Assembly: GCF_051262515.1 (NCBI RefSeq)
Contig: NZ_JBIMER010000007.1
Location: forward strand, 103,411 to 167,410
Length of the DNA: 64,000 nt
Origin: Arthrobacter_N sp051262515
GTDB taxonomy: Bacteria > Actinomycetota > Actinomycetes > Actinomycetales > Micrococcaceae
Reading direction: 5' to 3'
Under the pieces are notes generated by a model that worked only from the letters and a program-made list of their open reading frames with translations, did no database searches and had not been told where the DNA came from. Positions 1 through 7,199 of the stretch are shown here, piece after piece. Both the position numbers and the translations under genes were made by a program. Each line of letters starts with the position of its first letter. Within the stretch, counting starts at the first letter, position 1.

Positions 1-617
1 GTGACCTCGCGGTATCGCTCTACCAGTTCCTCGGGCGTCAACCGTCCGTCCGGTTGGAACCACTGGGCGACGCCGGTGCACATGGTGATCACGGCGGTGC
101 TGACTTCCCGGGGATAGTGAGTGGTGAAAATCCCCGACCTGGCGCCCCGCTCGATGATCGAGTCCATAAGCCGTTGCTGGCGGTCGCGGGCGGCAATATG
201 TTCGGAGCGCGCTATGCCGTTCAAGCTCCGGATCTCGCTATATGCAATAAAGGCCAGCTCTCTGCGGCGCGCGTGGAACAGAACGAGGCACTCGACAAGG
301 AGGTCGAATTGGCGCGGAACGGACGGCCCGGCTTCTGCGATGGCTAGCTGACTGCGCATCCACAGGTCGGACATGGCATGCGACATGACCGCTACCAGCA
401 AGGCGTGCTTAGAGGGATAGTGGTGGTACAACCCAGGAACGGAGAGGCCGGTGCGGGCCGCCACCTGGCGTATCGTCGTTCCGTGGTAACCCTGTTCCAT
501 GAAGCACTCGAGCGCACTGCCCAGCATCGGGGGGAGGTCGTCTTGGGCGTAGTCGCGCCACTGCGACGAGCCGGTCGGCGCCTCGGCCCCGTTGGTATTC
601 TCGGAAGTTCTCGTCAT
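1..617 (-). CDS. TetR/AcrR family transcriptional regulator (3' end outside window)
   Basis: Reading the minus strand from an ATG at 617 gives 205 uninterrupted codons to the window edge, so the C-terminus is missing. Residues about 26-70 form a TetR helix-turn-helix, ending in the typical motif LYHHYPSKHALL. The rest is helical and variable, as expected for a TetR ligand-binding domain. The gene faces away from a decayed acyl-CoA synthetase and an SDR gene. A near-palindrome at 692-711 lies 75 bases upstream of its start and matches a perfect palindrome over the promoter of the carboxylase operon at 5.8 kb. I infer that this protein represses itself, the divergent genes and the carboxylase operon. 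Its ligand is probably an acyl-CoA or related acid, but this rests only on context. Confidence 0.85.
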   Translation of the reverse strand, partial: MTRTSENTNGAEAPTGSSQWRDYAQDDLPPMLGSALECFMEQGYHGTTIRQVAARTGLSVPGLYHHYPSKHALLVAVMSHAMSDLWMRSQLAIAEAGPSVPRQFDLLVECLVLFHARRRELAFIAYSEIRSLNGIARSEHIAARDRQQRLMDSIIERGARSGIFTTHYPREVSTAVITMCTGVAQWFQPDGRLTPEELVERYREV

Positions 618-691
618 GACAGCTCAGCCTCGCGTTGGGGTTTCCAAAATCTCAAATCCGGACATCCGAGTATGATCGACTCCGCACAGCG

Positions 692-711
692 TACCGATCG
701 ATCGGTCGGTA
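692..711. promoter_or_regulatory. Probable TetR operator between the TetR gene and the divergent acyl-CoA synthetase remnant
   Basis: The 20-base site TACCGATCGATCGGTCGGTA is an inverted repeat with nine of ten half-site positions matching. It differs from the perfect palindrome at 5814-5833 by only two bases. A TATGAT hexamer at 671-676 could be the -10 of a rightward promoter, placing the site near the start of transcription. The match between the two sites is seen directly; assignment to the neighbouring TetR protein is inference. Confidence 0.7.
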
Positions 712-780
712 GGCAATCGCGCTGTAGGGCCGATTCCGCCTGAACGGTGAAGGGTTTCCGGAAGCGGTACGGTAAGTAGG

Positions 781-1109
781 TGGCCGCGGAACGGCCACAT
801 GCGCATGGTGGACGAAGGTGCCTGAATCGACATCGTCGACCGGCTTCAGGATGATATCAGTGTCTCGACGACAAACTACGGCCACGGGCGGCTGAGGACG
901 TTCTCTGCGAACACTCCGCCACCTCCGTCTCCGCCTAAACGGGGCAAGCCATCACCGAGGAAGAGATGACTGAATTCACCCAGCAGGGCCTTGCGGCGTA
1001 CAAGTATCCACGCATCGTTTACATGGTCGACGGACTGCCCAAGACGCCGGCCAATGGGATCCGCCGCCGCGCGCTGCGGGGAGCCCCGCTTGGGAAGAGC
1101 CGGCGGTGA
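781..1109 (+). pseudogene. Decayed C-terminal part of an AMP-forming acyl-CoA synthetase
   Basis: Fragments of the C-terminal domain of an acyl-CoA ligase can be read on the plus strand, but not in one frame. From 781 the frame gives WPRNGHMRMVD (family: GW.RTGDMGRVD), then an in-frame TGA at 823-825, then DIVDRLQDDIS (family: DIVDRLKDMIIS). A frame change follows, and from 951 it reads ITEEEMTEF...AAYKYPRIVYMVDGLPKTP. The family motif PKTPTGKI is here PKTPANGI, so the catalytic lysine is gone. Everything upstream, including the ATP-binding core, is missing. The TGA at 1107-1109 overlaps the GTG start of the following SDR gene by two bases, so the two were once translationally coupled. Confidence 0.75.
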
Positions 1110-1876
1110 GGACCGACCGCGGACTCGCCGGAAAGACGGCAATCGTCACCGGCGCCAGCCGGGGCATCGGTTTGGCCGTCGCACGTGACCTCGTCGCCCA
1201 TGGAGCGCGGGTCTGCATCACCGCCCGCCGACCCGAGTCGTTGAAGGAGGCCGCGGCAGGCTTTCCCGAGGTTCAGGTCATTGCGGTCCCGGGCGCGTCC
1301 GATGACCCCTTCCACCGGCGGGAAGTCCTCGACGCCGTGGCGGAGAGGTTCGGCGGACTGGACATCCTCGTCAACAACGCCGGTATCAATCCCGTCTATG
1401 GACCCCTTCTGGACCTTGATCTCGACGCGGCCCGCAAGATTTTCGAGGTCAACGTATTCGCGACGTTGGCCTGGGTGCAGGGCGCAGTCAACCACCCCGG
1501 CCTCCGTTTCCGGGAACGAGGAGGGACGGTGGTCAATTTGTCCTCCGTCACCGGACAGACACCCTCCCCGGGCATCGGTCTCTATGGCATCAGCAAGGCC
1601 GCCGTCTCCCACCTCACCCGGACCTTGGCCGTGGAGCTGGGTCCGCAGATCCGTGTCAACGCCGTTTCCCCAGCGGTCGTGAAGACGAAGTTCTCCCGCG
1701 CCCTTTACGAGGGCAAAGAGGAGGAGGTGGCCCGCGACTACCCACTCGGACGGTTGGGAACGCCGGAGGACATTGCAGCCGCCGTCACCTACCTGGCCTC
1801 GGCGGATTCGGCATGGGTGACCGGCCAGGTCCTGACCCTCGATGGCGGCCTCGCGGCTGCCGGCGGCACGGCCTGA
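1106..1876 (+). CDS. Short-chain dehydrogenase/reductase (FabG-like)
   Basis: This 256-residue protein is a classical SDR: an NAD(P)-binding Rossmann fold that oxidises or reduces an alcohol or keto group. The cofactor motif TGASRGIG is at residues 15-22, followed by the NNAG motif and the catalytic YGISK (Y-x-x-x-K). The C-terminus ends in the usual V-T-G-Q-V-L-T-L-D-G-G pattern. The GTG start at 1106 overlaps the stop of the acyl-CoA synthetase remnant, so the SDR probably worked with that enzyme on an acyl-CoA or its precursor. The partner is broken, so the SDR may now serve another purpose. The substrate cannot be read from the sequence. Confidence 0.85.
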   Translation: MRTDRGLAGKTAIVTGASRGIGLAVARDLVAHGARVCITARRPESLKEAAAGFPEVQVIAVPGASDDPFHRREVLDAVAERFGGLDILVNNAGINPVYGPLLDLDLDAARKIFEVNVFATLAWVQGAVNHPGLRFRERGGTVVNLSSVTGQTPSPGIGLYGISKAAVSHLTRTLAVELGPQIRVNAVSPAVVKTKFSRALYEGKEEEVARDYPLGRLGTPEDIAAAVTYLASADSAWVTGQVLTLDGGLAAAGGTA

Positions 1877-2336
1877 TCTGCTCCTGAAATGAACGCCGCA
1901 CATGAGCACAGCACCTTTGGATGCTTCACATGCTTCGGAAATTGTGGAGGACCGCGCCGCCCCGCCGAATCAGCCTCGGGACAGCCATGTCGGCACCGCG
2001 TTTGTTTCGGGGACCGCGCGGTCCCGGACGAGGAACCCCTCTGCCATGCCAAGCGGGCCGGGGAAGCATCTGCAGGGGCCCTGAAAAGCCTCGAAGAAGT
2101 GGGACGCTGGAGTTCGGTGGAAACGGGTATACTTCCTCACCGCAAAGGCGCTCCTTTTCGGTCGAAAACAGCTCTCTCGCGATACCGTTTCCTCAGGTCA
2201 GGAGCGCCTTTATCGTTCTCACGCACACCCGGGACAGCCACCCCGTGAAAGACCGGGGCCAAGCAGCTTCATCTAACCGTAGGTCTCACCGCATCACGCC
2301 AGAATCGTACGGCAACTCCGTTATGTCCCTCCGGGG
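1877..2336. other. Gene-free stretch between the SDR and the carboxylase operon
   Basis: The only open frames here are short and show no recognisable motif or credible ribosome binding site. The base composition is a little lower in GC than its neighbours. The one structure I can support is the inverted repeat at 2144-2211. The adjoining cluster is already partly decayed, so this may be degraded coding sequence, but I cannot identify it. Confidence 0.5.
2144..2211. terminator. Long-loop inverted repeat between convergent genes (possible bidirectional terminator)
   Basis: AAAGGCGCTCC at 2144-2154 is repeated in perfect inversion as GGAGCGCCTTT at 2201-2211. The 46-base loop contains a smaller TTTTCG/CGAAAA hairpin. 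It lies between the convergent SDR and biotin carboxylase genes. The loop is long for an intrinsic terminator and the T-tracts are short, so the role is uncertain. Confidence 0.4.
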
Positions 2337-3719
2337 CTATGACAGTGCGGGTTCCCTTACGGCTCTTTCTCGCTCCAAGAGCTGGGCGACAAATGCGGTA
2401 TTGAAATCCCCGCTTGTAAACTCCGCGCTTTCGAGGATTCTCTTCTGGAACTGCGCCGTGGTTGTGACGCCGTCAACGACGAGTTCATCGAGAGCACGGA
2501 TCATGCGGGCAATTGCCTCATCGCGATCCTGACCCCAACAAATCAGCTTGCCGATCATCGAGTCGTAGTATGGAGGGATGCGGTAACCCGATTCGATGTG
2601 GGTATCCATCCTTACCCCGAAGCCGCCAGGCGCCCGGAAGTTGGTAATCTTCCCGGGACCCGGAGCGAAGTTGTTCTCAGGGTCCTCTGCGTTGATGCGA
2701 CACTCGATCGCATGGCCGCTGAAAACGATGTCGTCCTGTTCCAAGCCCAGGAGCGACCCGCCGGCGATGTGCAGCTGGAGCTTGATGAGGTCGATGCCGC
2801 TGACCATCTCCGAAACGGGGTGCTCCACCTGAATCCGGGTGTTCATCTCGATAAAGTAGTACTTGCGCTCGATGTTGTCGAAAACGAATTCGACGGTTCC
2901 GGCATTCCGATAACCCGCTTCCTTGCAGAGGGCTACCGCGGCCTGCGCCAGGCCTTCTCGCAGGTCTGCATCCAGGACCGGAGAGGGCGATTCCTCGACC
3001 AGCTTCTGGTTCCGGCGTTGCGCGGTGCAGTCGCGTTCCCCCACATGCAGTGCTGTGTGGCCATCCGAGATCAACTGGATTTCAATGTGCCGGATGTCGG
3101 TGAGATAGCGCTCGAGATATACCGAGGGATCCCCGAAGGCCACCTCGGCCTCGGACATGATCTCTGCCAGGTCCTTTTCGAGCGTTTCCGCAGCTTGGAC
3201 GACGCGCATCCCTCGTCCACCACCGCCTGCAGCCGCCTTGATGAGAAGTGGGTAGCCGACCTCGCTCGCCACCGCCAGCGCTTCACTGAACTCGGCGATC
3301 GCTCCCGCCGAACCGGGGACGGTTGGCACCCCGGCTTGACGCGCGATCTTCTTCGCCTCGATTTTGTCGCCCATGCGCCGGATGACGTGGGAAGCGGGGC
3401 CAATGAAGGTGACACCTTCCTGTTCGCACATTTCGGCGAAATCGGCGTTCTCGGACAGGAAGCCGTAGCCGGGATGGATAGCATCAACCTTGAAGGCCAA
3501 CGCCGCCCCCAATACCGCGCGGGCATCGCGGTAGCTCAGGTTCGCTTGTGCCGGACCGATACAGATGGATTGATCCGCCATTTTGACGGGCAGGGAGTCC
3601 GCGTCGGCCTCCGAATGCGCGATCACGCTACGGATGCCCAGTTCTTTGCACGCCCTGACGACACGCAGGGCTATCTCGCCGCGATTCGCGATGAGCACGC
3701 TCTTAAGGGGTTCAACCAT
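2337..3719 (-). CDS. accC: Biotin carboxylase subunit (AccC-like)
   Basis: This 460-residue protein matches AccC in length and layout. It uses ATP and bicarbonate to carboxylate biotin on the carrier protein. The N-terminal domain starts with VLIANRGEIALRV. The ATP-grasp glycine-rich loop AAAGGGGRGMRVV and the active-site segment EMNTRIQVEHPVSE are intact. I chose the ATG at 3719 because AGGAGG lies five bases upstream; an in-frame start 21 bases earlier has no such site. It is the last gene of a three-gene operon on the minus strand (carboxyltransferase, carrier, carboxylase), 24 bases after the carrier gene. No acetyl- or propionyl-CoA carboxyltransferase gene accompanies it, so it probably serves the 5S-type enzyme upstream. 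Confidence 0.93.
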   Translation of the reverse strand: MVEPLKSVLIANRGEIALRVVRACKELGIRSVIAHSEADADSLPVKMADQSICIGPAQANLSYRDARAVLGAALAFKVDAIHPGYGFLSENADFAEMCEQEGVTFIGPASHVIRRMGDKIEAKKIARQAGVPTVPGSAGAIAEFSEALAVASEVGYPLLIKAAAGGGGRGMRVVQAAETLEKDLAEIMSEAEVAFGDPSVYLERYLTDIRHIEIQLISDGHTALHVGERDCTAQRRNQKLVEESPSPVLDADLREGLAQAAVALCKEAGYRNAGTVEFVFDNIERKYYFIEMNTRIQVEHPVSEMVSGIDLIKLQLHIAGGSLLGLEQDDIVFSGHAIECRINAEDPENNFAPGPGKITNFRAPGGFGVRMDTHIESGYRIPPYYDSMIGKLICWGQDRDEAIARMIRALDELVVDGVTTTAQFQKRILESAEFTSGDFNTAFVAQLLERERAVREPALS

Positions 3720-3743
3720 CCGTTCCTCCTGTTGCGCCACCGG

Positions 3744-4253
3744 TCATGCCCTGCGCTTAATCACCATGAGCGGCTGACCGAATTCGACCGCCTGCTCGTT
3801 GTCGACCAAGATCCTGGCAACGGTGCCCTCGACCTGGGCCTCGACGTTGCTCATCAGCTTCATGACCTCCACGATGCATAGCACCGAGTCGGCAGTGACG
3901 CTGTCGCCGACGGAAACGAAGTGGGGCGCACCGGGCTTGGGCGACGCGTAGAAGATACCAACCATCGGTGCCTTGATCAGCACCTCGTCGGGTGCCAGCG
4001 TGTCGGCGGGCGACGGTTCGCTCGCGGAGGGTGCTGGCGCTGCGGCCACCGGCGCGGGCGCGGCCACCGGCGCGGCCGCTACTGGCGCGGCCGCAACTGG
4101 CGTCGCGGGAGCGGTGCCGGGCCGCTGGCGGTCGCGCGAGATGAACAACTCCACATCGCCGAACTTAAGCGAGACCTCTCGCACGTCCTCGGCGAGGTTC
4201 ACCCAATCGACGATCGCGCGGAGTTCCTTGATATCAGGTGGGTTAAGCTGCAT
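3744..4253 (-). CDS. accB: Biotin carboxyl carrier protein (AccB-like)
   Basis: The 169-residue protein has three parts: an AccB-like N-terminal segment (IKELRAIVDWVNLAED), a flexible Ala/Pro/Val-rich linker of APVAA-type repeats, and a C-terminal biotinyl domain. The attachment site reads EVMKLMSN; the usual form is EAMKLMNE, and the lysine that carries biotin is present. It ferries carboxybiotin between the biotin carboxylase and the carboxyltransferase. The chosen ATG overlaps the end of the carboxyltransferase gene by 11 bases and is preceded by GGAAAGAG; an in-frame ATG at 4274 is an alternative. A free-standing carrier is normal for acetyl-CoA carboxylase but unusual beside a 5S-type carboxyltransferase. 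Confidence 0.9.
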   Translation of the reverse strand: MQLNPPDIKELRAIVDWVNLAEDVREVSLKFGDVELFISRDRQRPGTAPATPVAAAPVAAAPVAAPAPVAAAPAPSASEPSPADTLAPDEVLIKAPMVGIFYASPKPGAPHFVSVGDSVTADSVLCIVEVMKLMSNVEAQVEGTVARILVDNEQAVEFGQPLMVIKRRA

Positions 4254-5787
4254 TTTCACTCTTTCCTTTTTCAATGCTGATCTGCAGGTGTCCTGCTTTT
4301 AGCGTCTTCGTTCCGGTCGCGCTCTTCTCATGGAGTGCCTTGATCAGGCCAAGGAACGGCCGGTGAATCTCCTCGGCGTTTCCGCCCGCCTGCACGGTTT
4401 TCTTCATCTCATCAACCTGGGAACCAGCGAACATTGCCCGGAGGAGCAGAAAGTCGATGCCCTCATCGGGGTGGCGTTCACGCAGATCGGGGAGCATCGG
4501 TGCGGTCGGGGCGGGTTCGAGCGCAATGTTCGATGCGCCGTTGGCAATGATCCGTTCCATGAGCGCGGGCTCAATGGGTGCCAACAACTTGCCGTAGTAG
4601 CCGAGGACGTATTTCTTGATCTCGTTCGGCACGATCGAGTAGCGCTCACCTGAAATCACGTTCATGACCGCCTGGGTCCCCACGAATTGGGCGAACGGAG
4701 TGATCATGATCGGGAACGCCAGCTCGGAACGCACCCGGGCCACTTCATGGAGGAGTTCGTCGAAGCGATGCGACAGTCCCGCCGTCGCCAGCTGCGAATG
4801 GAAGTTCGACAGCATGCCGCCGGGAAGCTGGTGCATGAAGTGCAGGCCGTTGTATGCAACCGGATGGCCAACCGGCTTGTCCTCCGCCTCGGCTATGGCC
4901 GACAGCTGCTTACTGATCGTCTCGATCCGCTCGTCGTCGACGTTGACCTTGTATCCGAGCGCGCGCAGATCGCGCACGATGTCCTGCGTCGCCGGTTGTG
5001 CGGCGCCGTTCGCCAACGGCGCGATCGAGGTGTGCAACGCGTCGCATCCCAGTTCGACGGCTTCGACGTAGACGAGCGGCGCGAGCCCCGTCAGGCAGTG
5101 GCTGTGAAGCTCGAGGGACCTGTCCCCAATAGCTGCCTTGAGGGCGGGCACAAGGGTGCGGATGCGGTCGGGTGTCAAGAGTCCAGCGGCGTCCTTGAGC
5201 ATGATGGCATCGACATCGGCCTTCTCGATCAACTCAAGCGCCTTGGCGACGAAGAGTTCGTCGGTGTGCACCGGGCTCTCGCTGAAGGAAACCGCGCCAA
5301 AGGTGGAGGCACCCAGTTGCTTGGCCCGGATCAGGCCGGGAGCTATGTTGTCGATGTCGTTGAGGCCATCGAACGAGCCAATGACCCGAAAGCCGTTGGC
5401 GTACAGGTTCTCAACCCAGGCCTCGATGACGTCGTCGGCCAAGAAGTCGAATGCGGCGATGTTTTTGGAGCGAATCAGTGCCCTGAAGCGGGTGTTGGGC
5501 GCGCTCTGGTGAGCCAGCCGTACCCGCTCCCACGGGTCCTCTTTCAGGTAGCGGACCGCCACGTCGAACTGGATCGGCGCCATGAGGTCAACCTGCTCGA
5601 AACCAACCTTGTCGAAATCACCGGCCATCGAAACGATGTGCTCGGTGCGCATCCGGGTGGCCCAGAGGCTCTGATGCGCATCGCGCAGGGTCGTGTCGAT
5701 GATCTTGATTTCACGACGGCTGTTCGCCGGACGCCCACCAAGGCTCATCACGGAGGTAATGCTTTCCGGGCTAGTTGTCGAATTCAT
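4243..5787 (-). CDS. 5S/OadA-type carboxyltransferase (pyruvate or oxaloacetate class)
   Basis: This 514-residue protein belongs to the TIM-barrel carboxyltransferase family of transcarboxylase 5S, oxaloacetate decarboxylase alpha and the central part of pyruvate carboxylase. Visible family motifs are IIDTTLRDAHQSL, the metal-site LHSHCLTG (H-x-H), and LKDAAGLL, which holds the lysine that becomes carbamylated. Towards the C-terminus it has QLPGGMLSN and NEIKKYVLGYYGKLLAPI, as in 5S and OadA. The usual RGQN motif reads RSKN. It lacks its own biotinyl domain, unlike most two-subunit pyruvate carboxylases. GGAG lies just before the ATG. It is the first gene of the operon and no membrane decarboxylase subunit follows, so an ATP-driven pyruvate-type carboxylase is more likely than a sodium pump. 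The true acceptor is unknown. Confidence 0.85.
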   Translation of the reverse strand: MNSTTSPESITSVMSLGGRPANSRREIKIIDTTLRDAHQSLWATRMRTEHIVSMAGDFDKVGFEQVDLMAPIQFDVAVRYLKEDPWERVRLAHQSAPNTRFRALIRSKNIAAFDFLADDVIEAWVENLYANGFRVIGSFDGLNDIDNIAPGLIRAKQLGASTFGAVSFSESPVHTDELFVAKALELIEKADVDAIMLKDAAGLLTPDRIRTLVPALKAAIGDRSLELHSHCLTGLAPLVYVEAVELGCDALHTSIAPLANGAAQPATQDIVRDLRALGYKVNVDDERIETISKQLSAIAEAEDKPVGHPVAYNGLHFMHQLPGGMLSNFHSQLATAGLSHRFDELLHEVARVRSELAFPIMITPFAQFVGTQAVMNVISGERYSIVPNEIKKYVLGYYGKLLAPIEPALMERIIANGASNIALEPAPTAPMLPDLRERHPDEGIDFLLLRAMFAGSQVDEMKKTVQAGGNAEEIHRPFLGLIKALHEKSATGTKTLKAGHLQISIEKGKSENAA

Positions 5788-5813
5788 CGATCTCCAAGTT
5801 CATTTCGCCACCA

Positions 5814-5833
5814 TACCGAGCGATCGCTCGGTA
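5814..5833. promoter_or_regulatory. Perfect palindromic TetR-type operator over the carboxylase promoter
   Basis: TACCGAGCGATCGCTCGGTA is a perfect 20-base palindrome. It starts four bases downstream of the -10 element at 5838-5843 (leftward promoter), so it covers the expected transcription start. It shares 18 of 20 bases with the site at 692-711 beside the TetR gene. Bound repressor should block the three-gene carboxylase operon; identity of the repressor is inferred. Confidence 0.75.
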
Positions 5834-5837
5834 GCTA

Positions 5838-5866
5838 ACTGTAATCAGGCCCACGTTCACCGTCAA
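5838..5866 (-). promoter_or_regulatory. Sigma-70 type promoter of the carboxylase operon
   Basis: On the minus strand TTGACG (5866-5861) and TACAGT (5843-5838) are separated by exactly 17 bases. The next gene start in that direction is the carboxyltransferase ATG at 5787. The downstream palindrome at 5814-5833 fits a repressor site. Confidence 0.7.
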
Positions 5867-6086
5867 GCGCCAAACGCTCAGTGCTCCGTCCGTGGAGTCC
5901 AGGCGGCGGCGCGGGGTGGATGCCCCGCCGGGCCGATGTCTCCCGTGCGGCTGGCTGCGGCTCGGGCGCGGCGCACGAAAGTGCCCTGCCGCGACCTTTT
6001 GGGCCTCCGCGCCACCGGCCGACGGGCCGGCGCCGCGCTCTTCAGTGCACCGTGCCGTCCGCCGTGTAATCTGTTGCCAAGACAAT

Positions 6087-6099
6087 TGAACACTGTTCA
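6087..6099. promoter_or_regulatory. BioQ-type operator upstream of bioB
   Basis: TGAACACTGTTCA is a perfect palindrome of the form TGAAC-N3-GTTCA, close to the reported actinobacterial BioQ site TGAAC-N3-GTTAC. Its right edge overlaps the bioB ribosome binding site CAGGAGG (6098-6104). A candidate promoter TTCAGT-N18-TGTAAT ends at 6070, which would put the operator just downstream of the transcription start. No BioQ gene is in this window. Confidence 0.7.
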
Positions 6100-6110
6100 G
6101 GAGGACGGCC

Positions 6111-7199
6111 ATGACGGAAACCATTGATCGACAGCAGGCGGAAACGGGGGGCGCGCGTCCGGCGGACCTTGCCCGGCGGATCCTGGAGGGCCACCGGCTC
6201 ACCGAGGCGGAGGCGCTCGCCATCCTCTCCGTGCCGGACGCCGAAACGCTCGGCCTGGTCGCCGCGGCCGGAACGCTCCGCCGCCGCCACTTTGCCGACA
6301 CGGTCAAGGTCAACTACCTGGTCAACCTGAAGTCCGGCCTCTGCCCCGAGGACTGCACGTACTGCTCGCAGCGGCTCGGCTCGGCCGCGCAGATCCTCAA
6401 ATACAGCTGGCTCAAGCCGGAGGAGGCCGTGCAGCAGGCAACCCTCGGCATCCGCGGGGGCGCGACGCGCGTCTGCATGGTCGCCAGCGGCAAGGGGCCC
6501 TCGGACCGCGACGTCGAGCGCGTCGCCGGAATGGTGGGGCAGCTCAAGGACGAGCACCCCGGCGTCGAGGTCTGCGCCTGCCTGGGCATCCTGAAGCAGG
6601 GCCAGGCCGAGACGCTGCGCGGGGCCGGCGTCGACGCCTACAACCACAACCTCAACACCGCCGAGTCCAAGTACCAGGACATCTGCACCACGCACGAGTA
6701 CGCGGACCGCGTCGCCACCGTCGAGAAGGCCAAGGACGCGGGCCTGTCCCCGTGCTCCGGGCTGATTGTCGGCATGGGGGAGAGCGACGCGCAGCTCGTC
6801 GAGGCCGTCTTCGCGCTGCGCGAGCTGGACAGCGACTCGATCCCGGTCAACTTCCTCATGCCGTTCGAGGGCACCCCGCTGGAGGGCACGTGGGAGCTGA
6901 CCCCGCTGCGCTGCCTGCGGATCCTCGCCATGGTCCGTCTCGCCTGCCCGGACAAGGAACTGCGCATCGCCGGCGGCCGCGAAATGCACCTGCGCTCGCT
7001 GCAGGCCACCGCGCTGGAGGTGGCGAACTCCCTCTTCCTCGGCGACTACCTCACCTCCGAGGGTCAGGACGCCGAGGCGGACCTGGCCATGATCGCCGAC
7101 GCCGGCTTCACCATCCTGGGGCACGACGCCGGTGCCTCGGCCTCCAGCCCCGTCCTCCGGCAGCGCGGGGCGGGAACCGGCGCCGCCCCGAACGCGTGA
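6111..7199 (+). CDS. bioB: Biotin synthase
   Basis: This 362-residue radical-SAM enzyme inserts sulfur into dethiobiotin, the last step of biotin synthesis. The iron-sulfur cluster motif CPEDCTYCSQ has its three cysteines at residues 78, 82 and 85. Downstream, the conserved YNHNLNT and the R-I-A-G-G-R-E stretch are both present. The ATG follows CAGGAGG with six spacer bases. It is the first gene of a five-gene operon. Its TGA overlaps the GTG of bioA, so translation of the two is coupled. The BioQ-type palindrome immediately before the gene suggests repression when biotin is plentiful. The C-terminal tail after residue 340 is variable, as usual. Confidence 0.97.
   Translation: MTETIDRQQAETGGARPADLARRILEGHRLTEAEALAILSVPDAETLGLVAAAGTLRRRHFADTVKVNYLVNLKSGLCPEDCTYCSQRLGSAAQILKYSWLKPEEAVQQATLGIRGGATRVCMVASGKGPSDRDVERVAGMVGQLKDEHPGVEVCACLGILKQGQAETLRGAGVDAYNHNLNTAESKYQDICTTHEYADRVATVEKAKDAGLSPCSGLIVGMGESDAQLVEAVFALRELDSDSIPVNFLMPFEGTPLEGTWELTPLRCLRILAMVRLACPDKELRIAGGREMHLRSLQATALEVANSLFLGDYLTSEGQDAEADLAMIADAGFTILGHDAGASASSPVLRQRGAGTGAAPNA

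Noticed and set aside
4243..5787. The 5S-type protein as the alpha subunit of a sodium-pumping oxaloacetate decarboxylase
   Set aside because: No beta or gamma subunit gene is present, and an ATP-using biotin carboxylase is encoded in the same operon, which such pumps do not need.
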